The notes under the pieces are model-generated. The model made no database searches, was not told where the DNA came from, and worked only from the letters and a program-made list of their open reading frames with translations. A stretch of 64,000 nucleotides of DNA from Paracoccaceae bacterium (GTDB taxonomy: Bacteria > Pseudomonadota > Alphaproteobacteria > Rhodobacterales > Rhodobacteraceae): NCBI GenBank assembly GCA_024742405.1, contig JANSYP010000004.1:62001-126000 (forward strand), in the 5' to 3' direction. The position numbers and the translations under genes were made by a program. Below, piece after piece: positions 26,419 to 35,033 of this stretch; the stretch's first letter is position 1, and each line of letters starts with the position of its first letter.

Positions 26419-27690
26419 TCAGGTGTTCATAGAGTCGAAGAATTCCGAATTGGACTTGGTCTGCTTGAGCTTGGAGATCAGGAACTCGATGGCGTCTGTG
26501 GTGCCCATCGGGTTGAGGATCCGCCGCAGGACATGGGTTTTCTGCAAATCACCCTTGTCGACCAAAAGATCTTCTTTCCGTGTGCCGGACTTCAGGATGT
26601 CCATCGCGGGATAGACGCGTTTGTCGGCAATCTTGCGATCCAACACGATCTCGGAGTTGCCCGTGCCCTTGAACTCTTCGAAAATCACCTCGTCCATCCG
26701 GCTACCGGTGTCGATCAGAGCCGTGGCTATGATGGTAAGGCTGCCGCCCTCTTCGATGTTCCGGGCCGCGCCGAAGAACCGTTTGGGACGTTGCAGCGCA
26801 TTGGCATCGACTCCACCAGTCAGGACCTTGCCCGACGATGGCACCACCGTGTTAAAGGCCCGGCCCAGACGCGTGATCGAATCAAGCAGGATTACAACGT
26901 CGCGCTTGTGTTCAACCAGCCGCTTGGCCTTTTCGATCACCATTTCAGAGACAGCAACATGCCGGGTCGCCGGTTCGTCAAAGGTCGATGAGATCACTTC
27001 GCCCTTCACGCTGCGCTGCATGTCGGTGACTTCTTCCGGACGTTCGTCGATCAGGAGAACGATCAGATAGCATTCCGGATGGTTCACTCCGATGGACTTC
27101 GCAATGTTTTGCAACAGAACGGTTTTTCCCGTCCTCGGAGGTGCCACGATCAGGGATCGCTGACCTTTGCCGATCGGCGCGACCAGATCGATGATCCGGG
27201 CGGAGCGGTCCTTGATGGTAGGATCGCTGATTTCCATGTTCATCCGCTCATCAGGATAGAGCGGCGTCAGATTGTCGAAATTAATCTTGTGGCGTGCTTT
27301 TTCGGGATCTTCGAAATTGATCCGAGTGACGTTTGTGAGTCCGAAATACCGTTCGGCGTCGCGCGGCGCCTGCATAACGCCATCAATCGTGTCCCCGGTC
27401 CGCAGCGAAAACTGGCGGATCATTTCTGGCGAAACATAAATGTCGTCCGGCCCCGGCAGATAGTTCGCCTCGGGAGACCGCAAAAAGCCAAACCCGTCTT
27501 GCAGAACTTCAAGGACGCCATCGCCCGATACTTCCCAACCCTCGTCGGCACGTTCCTTCAGAATCTGGAACATCATCTCGCCCTTGCGCATGGTCGAGGC
27601 GTTCTCGATTTCGAGCTCCTCTGCCATGGACAGCAGGTCTTTGGGGCTTTTGGCTTTGAGATCGGACAGATTGAGGCGGTCTGGGGACAT
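26419..27690 (-). CDS. rho: Transcription termination factor Rho
   Basis: Hexameric RNA helicase that ends transcription. I chose ATG 27690 ([20 protein letters not shown]), as the 21 upstream in-frame residues are not Rho-like; the product is 423 residues. It has the N-terminal helix bundle, the cold-shock RNA-binding fold ([23 protein letters not shown]), Walker A in APPRTGKT, Walker [17 protein letters not shown], and the R-loop region. The gene lies 20 nt upstream of mnmE. The few clear intrinsic T-tract terminators in this window fit a Rho-reliant genome. Confidence 0.97.
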   Translation of the reverse strand: MSPDRLNLSDLKAKSPKDLLSMAEELEIENASTMRKGEMMFQILKERADEGWEVSGDGVLEVLQDGFGFLRSPEANYLPGPDDIYVSPEMIRQFSLRTGDTIDGVMQAPRDAERYFGLTNVTRINFEDPEKARHKINFDNLTPLYPDERMNMEISDPTIKDRSARIIDLVAPIGKGQRSLIVAPPRTGKTVLLQNIAKSIGVNHPECYLIVLLIDERPEEVTDMQRSVKGEVISSTFDEPATRHVAVSEMVIEKAKRLVEHKRDVVILLDSITRLGRAFNTVVPSSGKVLTGGVDANALQRPKRFFGAARNIEEGGSLTIIATALIDTGSRMDEVIFEEFKGTGNSEIVLDRKIADKRVYPAMDILKSGTRKEDLLVDKGDLQKTHVLRRILNPMGTTDAIEFLISKLKQTKSNSEFFDSMNT

Positions 27691-27823
27691 GGGTCGCTCA
27701 CGTACGGGCCTGTGGGGCCACGTTTCGATATATGTGATGGAAAACAGCCGCACGGACGCGCAGCACTTGGGTCAGGTATGGTGCAACAGGCGAAAAGTCA
27801 ATGCCAGCTTGGCAGGTCAGACC

Positions 27824-28279
27824 TCAGAACGGTTTTACGATCACGGAGATGACGATGATGACCATCAGAACCGTGGGGACCTCGTTCATCAGTCGGTAGT
27901 CGCGCCCGCTGCGTGTGTTGGCACCGGACAGGAAATCCTTGCGGCGCAATCCCAGCCAGTGATGGAACCAAGTCATCCCGAGTACGCTTGCGAATTTCGT
28001 GTAGGGCCAGACCGCGCCCCAATCTATGACGCCGGGCGTTGCGATGAGCGCCAGCCCGAACAGCCATGCCGCAATCATCGCAGGGTTCATGATGAGCCGC
28101 AGAAGTTTCGCTTCCATGACCTGAAACAGCGCGTCGGTGTCGCTTGCGGTGTCGACACGTTCGACATGGTAGACGAAGAGGCGCGGCAGATAGAACAGGC
28201 CCGCCATCCAGGCAATCACCGAGATGAGGTGCAACGCCTTTGTCCATGGATAGACGCCACTCAAGAAATCTAGAACCAT
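27824..28279 (-). CDS. hemJ: Protoporphyrinogen oxidase HemJ
   Basis: Membrane heme-biosynthesis enzyme converting protoporphyrinogen IX to protoporphyrin IX in bacteria lacking HemG and HemY. The 151-residue product has four transmembrane segments. Conserved heme-ligand histidine and lysine candidates are in KALHLISVIAWMAGLFYLPRLFVYH and WPYTKFASVLGMTWFHHWL. It is the first gene leftward of the proposed origin and is transcribed away from it. hemE, which flanks oriC in Caulobacter, is not in the window. Confidence 0.93.
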   Translation of the reverse strand: MVLDFLSGVYPWTKALHLISVIAWMAGLFYLPRLFVYHVERVDTASDTDALFQVMEAKLLRLIMNPAMIAAWLFGLALIATPGVIDWGAVWPYTKFASVLGMTWFHHWLGLRRKDFLSGANTRSGRDYRLMNEVPTVLMVIIVISVIVKPF

Positions 28280-28351
28280 GGAATTCTCTCCCTGCCGAAC
28301 ACTCTCTTAAAGAATATATTTAGAAAGGAAATGGGAGTGGTTAGAAGGGCC

Positions 28352-28383
28352 TGTGGATGGTGTGGATTACGGCATGGTCCACA
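28352..28383. promoter_or_regulatory. Cluster of three DnaA-box-like 9-mers
   Basis: TGTGGATGG (28352-28360), TGTGGATTA (28361-28369) directly abutting, and TGGTCCACA (28375-28383) on the other strand. They differ from TTATCCACA or its complement by two, one and two bases. Tight clustering argues against chance. Confidence 0.65.
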
Positions 28384-28491
28384 GGGTTTTGGTGCTGGGG
28401 ACAGTCTGACGCGCAAGAATATTTCGCAAAGGGATTTCTTATATTATTTCATAAATACAATATCTTACAGGAAATCCGGCAAGTAGGAACC

Positions 28492-28500
28492 TGTGGATAA
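28492..28500 (-). promoter_or_regulatory. Perfect DnaA box
   Basis: TGTGGATAA on the plus strand is the exact complement of the consensus TTATCCACA. It lies about 20 nt from the AT-rich core. Confidence 0.85.
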
Positions 28501-28681
28501 ACAGTTGAACATCTCTGGATTTCCAGGTGTGATGGTTCTTCTGGGGACAGGTTTTCCCCTTAGGATGGCTAGTCGCGATTTCGTTGATAAGAACCATACC
28601 GATCCACAGGGGTAGATCACCGACGGATTCTGTCCCGAAGAGGTCCCGTCCCTGCAATGCTCTTACTCACAAGGTTATTCG

Positions 28682-29281
28682 ATGCCTCTTCCGCTCGTAC
28701 TCGCCTCTGCGTCTCCGACCCGTAAAGCTTTGCTGGAGAACGCAGCTGTGTCCGTCGACACAGCTCCAGCGCAAATAGACGAGGAGTCGCTGCGCGCGGC
28801 AATGTCTGCGGAGGCGATCACGCCCCGGGACATGGCCGATCAGCTTGCAGAGGCCAAAGCGCGAAAGGTATCGGGCCGCTTGCCGGGACGGCTCGTGCTT
28901 GGCTGCGATCAGGTTCTGGACCATCGCGGAGACGCGCTCGGAAAGGCCGGGAGTGCAGCGGAATTGCGCGAGCAACTCCTGCAATTGCGGGGCGATACCC
29001 ATATCCTGTGGTCTGCAGCTGTGCTTTACAGAGACGGACGGCCGCTCTGGCGTCATATCGGAGAAGCGCGCATGACCATGGCGGATTTTTCGGATGACTA
29101 TCTAGACGGCTATCTGGCGCGCAATGGCGCGCAGCTTGAAACCACCGTGGGAGGGTACATGCTGGAGAACGAGGGGGTCCGGTTGTTCAGCCGGATTGAC
29201 GGCGACTATTTCACGGTCCTTGGCCTGCCGCTTCTGGCCGTGTTGCGCCAGCTCGCCCGGATCGGTGAACTGGACACATGA
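28682..29281 (+). CDS. maf: Maf-type nucleoside triphosphate pyrophosphatase
   Basis: Hydrolyses non-canonical or modified pyrimidine NTPs (YhdE/YceF type). The 199-residue product shows LASASPTRKALL (about 6-17), DEESLRAA, LAEAKARKV with the conserved KA..KA.., and LGCDQVLDHRG, with the catalytic Asp in the GCDQV motif (GADQ in many homologs). It is the first gene rightward of the proposed origin and overlaps aroE by 4 nt. It is the first gene of a maf-aroE-coaE-dnaQ run. Confidence 0.93.
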   Translation: MPLPLVLASASPTRKALLENAAVSVDTAPAQIDEESLRAAMSAEAITPRDMADQLAEAKARKVSGRLPGRLVLGCDQVLDHRGDALGKAGSAAELREQLLQLRGDTHILWSAAVLYRDGRPLWRHIGEARMTMADFSDDYLDGYLARNGAQLETTVGGYMLENEGVRLFSRIDGDYFTVLGLPLLAVLRQLARIGELDT

Positions 29282-30114
29282 GCGAAGACTCTATTCCCCT
29301 TGTTGGTGTCCTCGGATCGCCTATCAGCCATAGCCGGTCACCCGCGCTCCACGCTCATTGGCTGAAACGATACGGCATTGCCGGGCATTACGTACCGATC
29401 GAAGTGTCGTCCGACGATCTTCCTGCGGTTCTGTCGGCGATGCCACGAATGGGATTTGTCGGCGCCAACGTCACGATCCCGCACAAGGAGGCGGTGGTGG
29501 CCCTTGCCCATCGCGTGTCAGATCGGGCCGATGTGATCGGGGCCGCGAACACCCTGGTTTTCGGTGAGGGGGGATTGATCAATGCCGACAATACTGATGG
29601 ATACGGGTTCACCGAAAACCTTCGACAGGCCATCCCGGACTGGAACCCATCGTCCGCGCCCTGCGCGGTCTTTGGCGCAGGCGGCGCATCGCGGGCCGTG
29701 ATTGCGGCGCTGATCGATCTTGGCGCGCCAGAAGTGCGCCTCACGAACCGGACCTTTGCGCGAGCGGAGGCTCTCGAAGAACAGTTCGGCGAACCGGTCG
29801 TTGCCCTGCCCTGGCAGGACACGCGCCACGTGCTCGACGGATGCGGTACGGTGGTCAACACAACCTCGCTCGGCATGGAGGGGCAGCCGCCCTTCGTTCT
29901 GGATCTGTCGGACATCGTTCAGAACGCCGTGGCCACGGACCTGGTTTACACACCGCTGAAAACGCCGTTTCTGGAGGCTGCCGCCGCGGCCGGGGCCCAG
30001 ACCGTTGACGGGCTGGGGATGCTCATTCACCAGGCCGTGCCAGGGTTCGAGCGGTGGTTTGGCGTCCGTCCAGATGCGGATGATGCAGCGCGCGAGGCGG
30101 TGCTCGGCGCGTGA
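29278..30114 (+). CDS. aroE: Shikimate dehydrogenase
   Basis: Reduces 3-dehydroshikimate with NADPH in aromatic amino acid synthesis. The 278-residue product has the substrate site SHSRSPALHAHWL, the catalytic Lys in GANVTIPHKEAV, ADNTDGYGF, and the NADP loop GAGGASRAV followed by NRT. It overlaps maf by 4 nt and coaE by 4 nt. Confidence 0.96.
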   Translation: MSEDSIPLVGVLGSPISHSRSPALHAHWLKRYGIAGHYVPIEVSSDDLPAVLSAMPRMGFVGANVTIPHKEAVVALAHRVSDRADVIGAANTLVFGEGGLINADNTDGYGFTENLRQAIPDWNPSSAPCAVFGAGGASRAVIAALIDLGAPEVRLTNRTFARAEALEEQFGEPVVALPWQDTRHVLDGCGTVVNTTSLGMEGQPPFVLDLSDIVQNAVATDLVYTPLKTPFLEAAAAAGAQTVDGLGMLIHQAVPGFERWFGVRPDADDAAREAVLGA

Positions 30115-30704
30115 ACAGGCCAATTGTCATTGGCCTGACCGGATCGATCGGTATGGGAAAATCGACGACCGCGGCAATGTTCGCCGACTCAGGCTGCGCG
30201 GTATGGGATGCCGATGCCGCGGTCCACAGGCTCTACGCCAAGGGCGGTGCCGGGGTTGCTGCGATTGCCGGGCTGCGACCCGAAGCGATCGTTGAAGGCG
30301 CCGTCTCACGCGAAGAATTGAAGGCCTGGATCGCAGAGGATCCCGCCGCGCTTCGGAAAATCGAAGAGGTGATCCACCCGCTGGTCGCGGACGACCGGAA
30401 GCGATTTCTCGCGGCGACGGAAGCAGATGTTGCGGTGCTCGACATCCCCCTGCTCTTTGAAGGCGATATGTCGTCGGATTTCGATATGACCGTGGTTGTA
30501 TCTGCGCCGGCCGAGGTGCAGCGCGCCCGGGTACTGGCGCGCCCGGGCATGACCGAAGCGCGGTTTGAAGCATTGCTTGCCAAACAGATCCCGGACGCCG
30601 AAAAACGAAAGCGGGCTGACCGCGTGATCGAGACCATTGATCCCGACAGTACGCGGGAGGCCGTGGCTGCAATTCTTGCCCAGATCGGGGAACGTCATGC
30701 GTGA
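30111..30704 (+). CDS. coaE: Dephospho-CoA kinase
   Basis: Last step of coenzyme A synthesis, phosphorylating the 3' hydroxyl of dephospho-CoA. The 197-residue product from GTG 30111 has the P loop GLTGSIGMGKST, the DADAAVHRLY substrate region and VLDIPLLFE. It overlaps aroE by 4 nt and dnaQ by 8 nt. Confidence 0.96.
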   Translation: MNRPIVIGLTGSIGMGKSTTAAMFADSGCAVWDADAAVHRLYAKGGAGVAAIAGLRPEAIVEGAVSREELKAWIAEDPAALRKIEEVIHPLVADDRKRFLAATEADVAVLDIPLLFEGDMSSDFDMTVVVSAPAEVQRARVLARPGMTEARFEALLAKQIPDAEKRKRADRVIETIDPDSTREAVAAILAQIGERHA

Positions 30705-31389
30705 GATCGTGCTGGATACCGAAACCACAGGCTTGGATCCTTATGACGGGCATCGGATCGTCGAAATTGGCGCGGTGGAACTGATCAATCACGTCCCAAG
30801 CGGACAGACCTACCACCAATATATCAATCCGCGCCGTCCCATGCCCCAAGAAGCTTTTGCCGTGCACGGTCTGGGCGACGATTTCCTCAAGGAAAAACCG
30901 GTGTTCGAGGCTGTGGGTCAGGCGTTCCTGGACTTCGTGGCAGATGCCCCGCTGGTGATTCACAATGCCAGCTTCGACATGAAGTTTCTTAACGCCGAAC
31001 TGGGCTGGATGAACTCGCCCAAGCTGCCAGCCGACCGCGCGGTGGACACACTCATGATTGCCCGCCGCCGCTTTCCCGGTGCGCCTGCGTCGCTGGATGC
31101 GCTCTGTCGCAGGTTCGGGATCGACAACTCAATGCGTGAAAAACATGGCGCTTTGCTCGACAGCGAAATCCTGGCGGAGGTGTATCTGGAGCTGATCGGC
31201 GGCCGCCAGCCCGGCCTGTCTCTGGACAGCGGGCGGCGGGGAGCAGGTCTGGCCGAGGATGGCGCGCCCTGGCGCGCCCGTCCCCGCCCCGAGCCTCTCG
31301 CGCCCCGGATCACCGAGGCCGAGGCGGCCGCCCACGACGCGTTCGTCGACGGACTCGGTCCCGACGCGCTCTGGGCGCAACAGCGCTAG
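30697..31389 (+). CDS. dnaQ: DNA polymerase III epsilon subunit (proofreading exonuclease)
   Basis: 3'-5' exonuclease of the replicase. I chose ATG 30697 so the product starts MREIVLDTETTGLDP, the Exo I motif at its usual position; it is 230 residues. Exo II is HNASFDMKFLNAEL and Exo III is HGALLDSEILAEVY. The C-terminal 50 residues are proline- and alanine-rich and would hold the link to the polymerase alpha subunit. It converges with secB, with 1 nt between the stops. Confidence 0.95.
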   Translation: MREIVLDTETTGLDPYDGHRIVEIGAVELINHVPSGQTYHQYINPRRPMPQEAFAVHGLGDDFLKEKPVFEAVGQAFLDFVADAPLVIHNASFDMKFLNAELGWMNSPKLPADRAVDTLMIARRRFPGAPASLDALCRRFGIDNSMREKHGALLDSEILAEVYLELIGGRQPGLSLDSGRRGAGLAEDGAPWRARPRPEPLAPRITEAEAAAHDAFVDGLGPDALWAQQR

Positions 31390-31390
31390 A

Positions 31391-31924
31391 TCAGTTCTCG
31401 GTCGGCGCCGGATCGCTGGCCGGGCTTTCGGGCTCCGCGGATTTCTGAGCATCCGCGCGACGGGCCAGCTCTTGGCGATAAATCGCCATGAAATCAACGT
31501 TTTCCAGATTCAACGGTGGGAAGCCGCCATCGCGGGTGACGTCAGAGACGATCCGCCGCACGAAGGGGAACAGCATCCGCGGACACTCGATCATCAGGAA
31601 CGGGTGGAGCTGCGCCTCTGGCACGCCTTCGATGTGAAATATCCCGCCATAATCCAGCTCCATCATGAACAGGACGTCTTCCGTGCCCTTGTTCTTGGAG
31701 CGGACGGTGAATTTGGTGATCACCTCGTACTGATGCTCGGCCGGGCGTTTCTTGCCGTCCAAATTGACCTGGACCTGGACATCGGGCGTCACGTCGCCGC
31801 TGGTCCCTTTCTGCGCCACGATGTTTTCAAAGGACAAATCACGAATGAACTGACCCAGAATCTGCATCTTGACTTGGGGGGGCTGCTCTTGCGGTGCCGC
31901 GGCACCGTTGCCGACTTCGGCCAT
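31391..31924 (-). CDS. secB: Protein-export chaperone SecB
   Basis: Tetrameric cytosolic chaperone that keeps precursors unfolded and hands them to SecA. The 177-residue product has the core QILGQFIRDLSFEN (about 21-34), YEVITKFTV, LDYGGIFHIEGVPEAQLHPFLMIECPRMLFPFVR and FPPLNLENVDFMAIYRQ. The C-terminal tail is acidic and proline-rich. It neighbours dnaQ, as in many alphaproteobacterial origin regions. Confidence 0.96.
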   Translation of the reverse strand: MAEVGNGAAAPQEQPPQVKMQILGQFIRDLSFENIVAQKGTSGDVTPDVQVQVNLDGKKRPAEHQYEVITKFTVRSKNKGTEDVLFMMELDYGGIFHIEGVPEAQLHPFLMIECPRMLFPFVRRIVSDVTRDGGFPPLNLENVDFMAIYRQELARRADAQKSAEPESPASDPAPTEN

Positions 31925-32001
31925 GGGAATTCTCCGGTTCTGGGAATGAAAGCCGCGGCTCCCTTAGCAGCATCGCGCGAAGCTGCCAACCGGACCTGCG
32001 C

Positions 32002-32490
32002 TCAACGCTGCGTCCAGCCCGACGGGCGACTTCCCGGTCGTCGTGGAATGCTGTCGGGGTCGATCTCTTCGAACTCGCCGTCGATCACAGTGTCGTGCGG
32101 CGTCGGCCGACGGCCCGGTGCGGCGCCGAAGCGTGTCGTGCGCATGACAATTCGAGCGCCAAAATGCTCAAAAACCGCATCCCGCACCGGCGGAATGAGA
32201 AGCGCAAAACCGATTGCATCGGTAAAGAAGCCCGGCGTGAGCAAGAGAGAGCCGGAAAAGAGGATCATCACCCCGTGGGCCAGCGCCCGCGAGGGATCTG
32301 CCCCGGTTTCGAGAGATGTCCGAACCTTCTCAAGTGTTTGAAGTCCTTGCGACCGCACGAGAATGGTACCCAGAACGGCGGTAAGCACGACGACTGCGAG
32401 CGTAGCCCACAGCCCGATCAAACCGCCGACCTGGATAAACAGCGCGATTTCGATCAGTGGGACCAGGATGAAGGCGAAAAAAAGCCACAT
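32002..32490 (-). CDS. fxsA: FxsA family membrane protein
   Basis: This 162-residue inner-membrane protein has hydrophobic segments at about 2-22 (FFAFILVPLIEIALFIQVGG), 25-46 and 72-95 (ILFSGSLLLTPGFFTDAIG), the FxsA signature, followed by a polar tail with EFEEIDPDSIPRRPGS. The E. coli namesake affects phage T7 exclusion when overproduced; the native role is not known. It is divergent from the Tim44-like gene across 130 nt. Confidence 0.92.
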   Translation of the reverse strand: MWLFFAFILVPLIEIALFIQVGGLIGLWATLAVVVLTAVLGTILVRSQGLQTLEKVRTSLETGADPSRALAHGVMILFSGSLLLTPGFFTDAIGFALLIPPVRDAVFEHFGARIVMRTTRFGAAPGRRPTPHDTVIDGEFEEIDPDSIPRRPGSRPSGWTQR

Positions 32491-32620
32491 TTCGGGTAAA
32501 CTCCCTGCTTACCACCAGATTCAACCCGGTCGATGCCTCCTGTCAGGTGGACTCGCTCGGGTGCAACGCCTAAGTAGTGATCCGAAACGCTTTCCGCAAT
32601 TCTCCAACCGAGAGGGTCCC

Positions 32621-33289
32621 ATGAGCTCCGCCGTGATTCAACTGCTCGTCCTCGCCGGGGTCGCCGTGTTTTTGATCCTTCGCCTGCGGAACGTCCTTGG
32701 TACGCGCGAAGGCTTTGAAAAGCCGCCCGTGGCCATGCCAGGGCAAAGCGATCCGTCAGCGAAACCGCGCCCGGACTTCGAAGTGATCGAAGGCGGTCCC
32801 GACCGCGATATCACGGATCATGTCGATGAAGGCAGCGAGGCTGCCGAAGCGCTGGCCGCGATGAAGACGACTGATCCCGATTTCGCCGTGGGTCCTTTCC
32901 TGGAAGGCGCGCGGGGCGCCTACGAGATGATCTTGATGGCCTTCGAATCTGGTGATCTGGAGTCGGTCATTCCGTTCCTGTCCAACGATGTTTATGAAAG
33001 TTTTCAAGAAGTTATAGATCTGCGCGAGCAGCAGAAACTGACCGTAGAGGCCCGGTTCGTCGGTGTGCGTGAACTGACCCTGACAGATGCCACCTATGAT
33101 GCCGACACGACCGAAGGCGATGTCACAGTACGGTTCGTCGGCGAGCTGACATCGGTGGTCAAGAATGCCAACGGCGAGGTTGTCGAAGGCAACGCCAACG
33201 AGATCAAACGTCAGCGCGACGTCTGGACTTTCAGCCGTGAAATGGCGTCGGGCAATCCCAACTGGAAACTGGTCGCCACAGGCGGCTGA
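32621..33289 (+). CDS. Tim44-like (TimA) domain membrane protein
   Basis: This 222-residue protein has one N-terminal membrane helix (about 3-22, AVIQLLVLAGVAVFLILRL), a polar linker, and a C-terminal Tim44-like domain (about 85-222) with DPDFAVGPFLEGARGAYEMILMAFESGDL and VWTFSREMASGNPNWKL. The start at 32621 follows GAGAGGG. The domain is shared with mitochondrial Tim44, and the alphaproteobacterial copies are considered related to its ancestor; a membrane-protein assembly role is proposed for the family. The next gene is 20 nt away, leaving no room for the mltA gene often found here in relatives. Confidence 0.88.
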   Translation: MSSAVIQLLVLAGVAVFLILRLRNVLGTREGFEKPPVAMPGQSDPSAKPRPDFEVIEGGPDRDITDHVDEGSEAAEALAAMKTTDPDFAVGPFLEGARGAYEMILMAFESGDLESVIPFLSNDVYESFQEVIDLREQQKLTVEARFVGVRELTLTDATYDADTTEGDVTVRFVGELTSVVKNANGEVVEGNANEIKRQRDVWTFSREMASGNPNWKLVATGG

Positions 33290-33309
33290 ACCGAAGCGAC
33301 TGCGGGCCC

Positions 33310-33915
33310 ATGGCGCGCAAGCGAAAGCGCGGGTTGAGCGAAGAAGACCGCGCGCTGTGGGAAAAAGTGCGCCGTAGCGTCACGCCGCTGACACCCACAC
33401 GTGCGCGCACAGTGCCGAACGCGGCCCCTGCCCCGCCGCAACGCAATCCGGACCCGTCCGAGCTGCCGGTGCGGCAACCTCCCAAAATGGGCGTCGGGAA
33501 ACCCACTTCCGCGAAGTCCGGCACCGATCTCCCGCCCAGTTTGAGTGATCGTTTGGACGCAACGCCATTGCGGATGGACCGTAAGCAATGGCTGCGGATG
33601 AAACGGGGCAAGACCCAGCCCGAGGCGCGGATTGATCTCCACGGCATGACGTTGGCCCAGGCCCACCCTGCCCTCACGCGGTTCGTGGTGGATGCCCATG
33701 ACCGGGGGTTGCGTACGGTCCTCGTGATCACCGGCAAGGGGCGCACCGGGCTCGACATGGGGCCGATGCCCGAACGGCGCGGAGTGCTCAAGCAACAAGT
33801 GCCGCACTGGCTGAGCTCCGGACCGCTGCGTCAGATCGTGCAGCAGGTGACCGAGGCCCATTTGCGCCACGGCGGAGCGGGCGCCTATTACGTTCGATTG
33901 CGGCGCCGGGGGTAA
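33310..33915 (+). CDS. Smr/MutS2-C-terminal domain protein
   Basis: This 201-residue basic protein has a disordered proline-rich N-terminal half (about 25-85) and a C-terminal Smr domain (about 105-198) with the characteristic DLHGMTLAQAH, TVLVITGKG and GAYYVRLRR motifs. Smr domains nick DNA or cleave RNA; the stand-alone form is poorly understood. It is 20 nt downstream of the Tim44-like gene and probably shares its transcript. Its TAA stop is inside a 16-bp palindrome shared with the convergent hydrolase stop. Confidence 0.88.
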   Translation: MARKRKRGLSEEDRALWEKVRRSVTPLTPTRARTVPNAAPAPPQRNPDPSELPVRQPPKMGVGKPTSAKSGTDLPPSLSDRLDATPLRMDRKQWLRMKRGKTQPEARIDLHGMTLAQAHPALTRFVVDAHDRGLRTVLVITGKGRTGLDMGPMPERRGVLKQQVPHWLSSGPLRQIVQQVTEAHLRHGGAGAYYVRLRRRG

Positions 33916-33927
33916 CCCACGGGTTAC
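33912..33927. terminator. Palindrome carrying two convergent stop codons
   Basis: GTAACCC-AC-GGGTTAC is a perfect 7-bp inverted repeat with a 2-nt centre. The TAA of the Smr gene (33913-33915) and the TAA of the opposite-strand hydrolase (33924-33926) are the mirrored arms. The loop is very short for an RNA hairpin, so a terminator function is uncertain. Confidence 0.35.
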
Positions 33928-35033
33928 GGTGTCGGCGTCAGGACCACCTCGGTTGCGCGGCGCACACTCAGCACCGTACCCGGCAGCAGACCCGGATTGG
34001 AGGCAACGTCGCTATCGAGCGACTCCGCAACACCGCGCAATTTCGGGATCAGATCGATCAGTGCCGACGAACTGCCGAGCGTCAGATGCCCGAAGTCCCC
34101 TGCATCGGGTTCGCTGAATGCCGTGATGTCCATGAACGTGACCTCGATATCGCCGAACCGTGCCACATCGGGATTGCGGCCCAATCGTGGGTGCCTGCCG
34201 GTTAGACGCTCGGACGCTTCCAGCGCCTTGTCCTTCGCCGAGGTGAACACGATGAACGGTGCCGGCAGTTCCGATATCGTTTCGAGCTGTGTCACCGACA
34301 GGTCGACGTCGATATCGGGCGACATCATTATCAGGACGTCGATCATCGACGGAAGCGAGCCGGGCGATTTCAGATCGATTTGCAACATCGCTTCGGCGGT
34401 TAGAAAGCAGCCCATGGAGTGTGCCAGCAGGGTCACCTGATCCGGATTTGCCTTACGTACAAGCCGCAGCAGATCCGCCAGCGCTGCGCGCGAAATCAGT
34501 GCGCTGTCACGGTCGTAGACATATCCGACAACTCTTTCTGCGGTCGGCCACGAAAAGTAGACCGGCACGGCCCGAACGTCCAGATCGTGGTCCATCTGCG
34601 CCAGCCGGTACACCCCTTCGGCGAGGTTCGTGTTGTAGCCATGGACAAACAGCAGAACGTCGCGGCGACCTGCCGGGAGGCGCGCAAGTTCCGCTCGCAG
34701 GTTCGCCACAAATGCAGCCTCGTCCCTAAACCGTCCGGCTTGGGTAGTGACGAACTCCTCGGATGGATCGGGCGTTGCCGAAGGCCACTGAATACGTCCG
34801 GTTTCCCGCACGGGAGGAATGGAGACGTCGTAGCGAGAGTAATTCATGGATTCATGGCGACCGACAGCGGCGTAGTTGTTGGGATCCAGCGGCCGGTTGC
34901 TGGCCACGAAAACCGGATAGACAGATACTCCGGGGGTTTCGGTATCGACCAGAGCCATACGTCCCCGCGGGGTGCAGGCGGCCAGCGCGGTCGTGCTGGC
35001 GAGGGCGATGAGGGCGCTGCGTCTAGAGAACAT
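33924..35033 (-). CDS. Alpha/beta-fold hydrolase lipoprotein (DUF900 type)
   Basis: This 369-residue product has a lipoprotein signal peptide with lipobox LAAC and lipidation Cys20. The mature part is an alpha/beta hydrolase of the DUF900 type: [12 protein letters not shown] (oxyanion strand), [20 protein letters not shown], then the nucleophile elbow LLAHSMG and later an FGHLTLG segment with the likely catalytic His. It is probably an envelope esterase or lipase of unknown substrate. Its start lies inside the hslU 3' end (11-nt overlap), so it is likely read through from hslU. Confidence 0.85.
   Translation of the reverse strand: MFSRRSALIALASTTALAACTPRGRMALVDTETPGVSVYPVFVASNRPLDPNNYAAVGRHESMNYSRYDVSIPPVRETGRIQWPSATPDPSEEFVTTQAGRFRDEAAFVANLRAELARLPAGRRDVLLFVHGYNTNLAEGVYRLAQMDHDLDVRAVPVYFSWPTAERVVGYVYDRDSALISRAALADLLRLVRKANPDQVTLLAHSMGCFLTAEAMLQIDLKSPGSLPSMIDVLIMMSPDIDVDLSVTQLETISELPAPFIVFTSAKDKALEASERLTGRHPRLGRNPDVARFGDIEVTFMDITAFSEPDAGDFGHLTLGSSSALIDLIPKLRGVAESLDSDVASNPGLLPGTVLSVRRATEVVLTPTP

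Larger units (their letters stand above)
28280..28681. other. Probable chromosomal replication origin (oriC)
   Basis: A 402-nt gene-free gap between divergent hemJ and maf. It contains a perfect DnaA box TGTGGATAA (28492-28500, TTATCCACA on the minus strand), a one-mismatch box TGTGGATTA (28361-28369) adjoining TGTGGATGG (28352-28360), and two-mismatch boxes at 28375-28383 (TGGTCCACA) and 28600-28608 (CGATCCACA). Bases 28441-28500 hold only 19 G/C of 60, in strong contrast to the neighbouring genes, giving a candidate unwinding element at about 28410-28470. GGATTTC (28432-28438) and GAAATCC (28471-28477) flank its core. Genes on both sides run away from it, and parS/parAB lie 3-7 kb to the left. 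It must also carry the hemJ and maf promoters. Confidence 0.8.
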
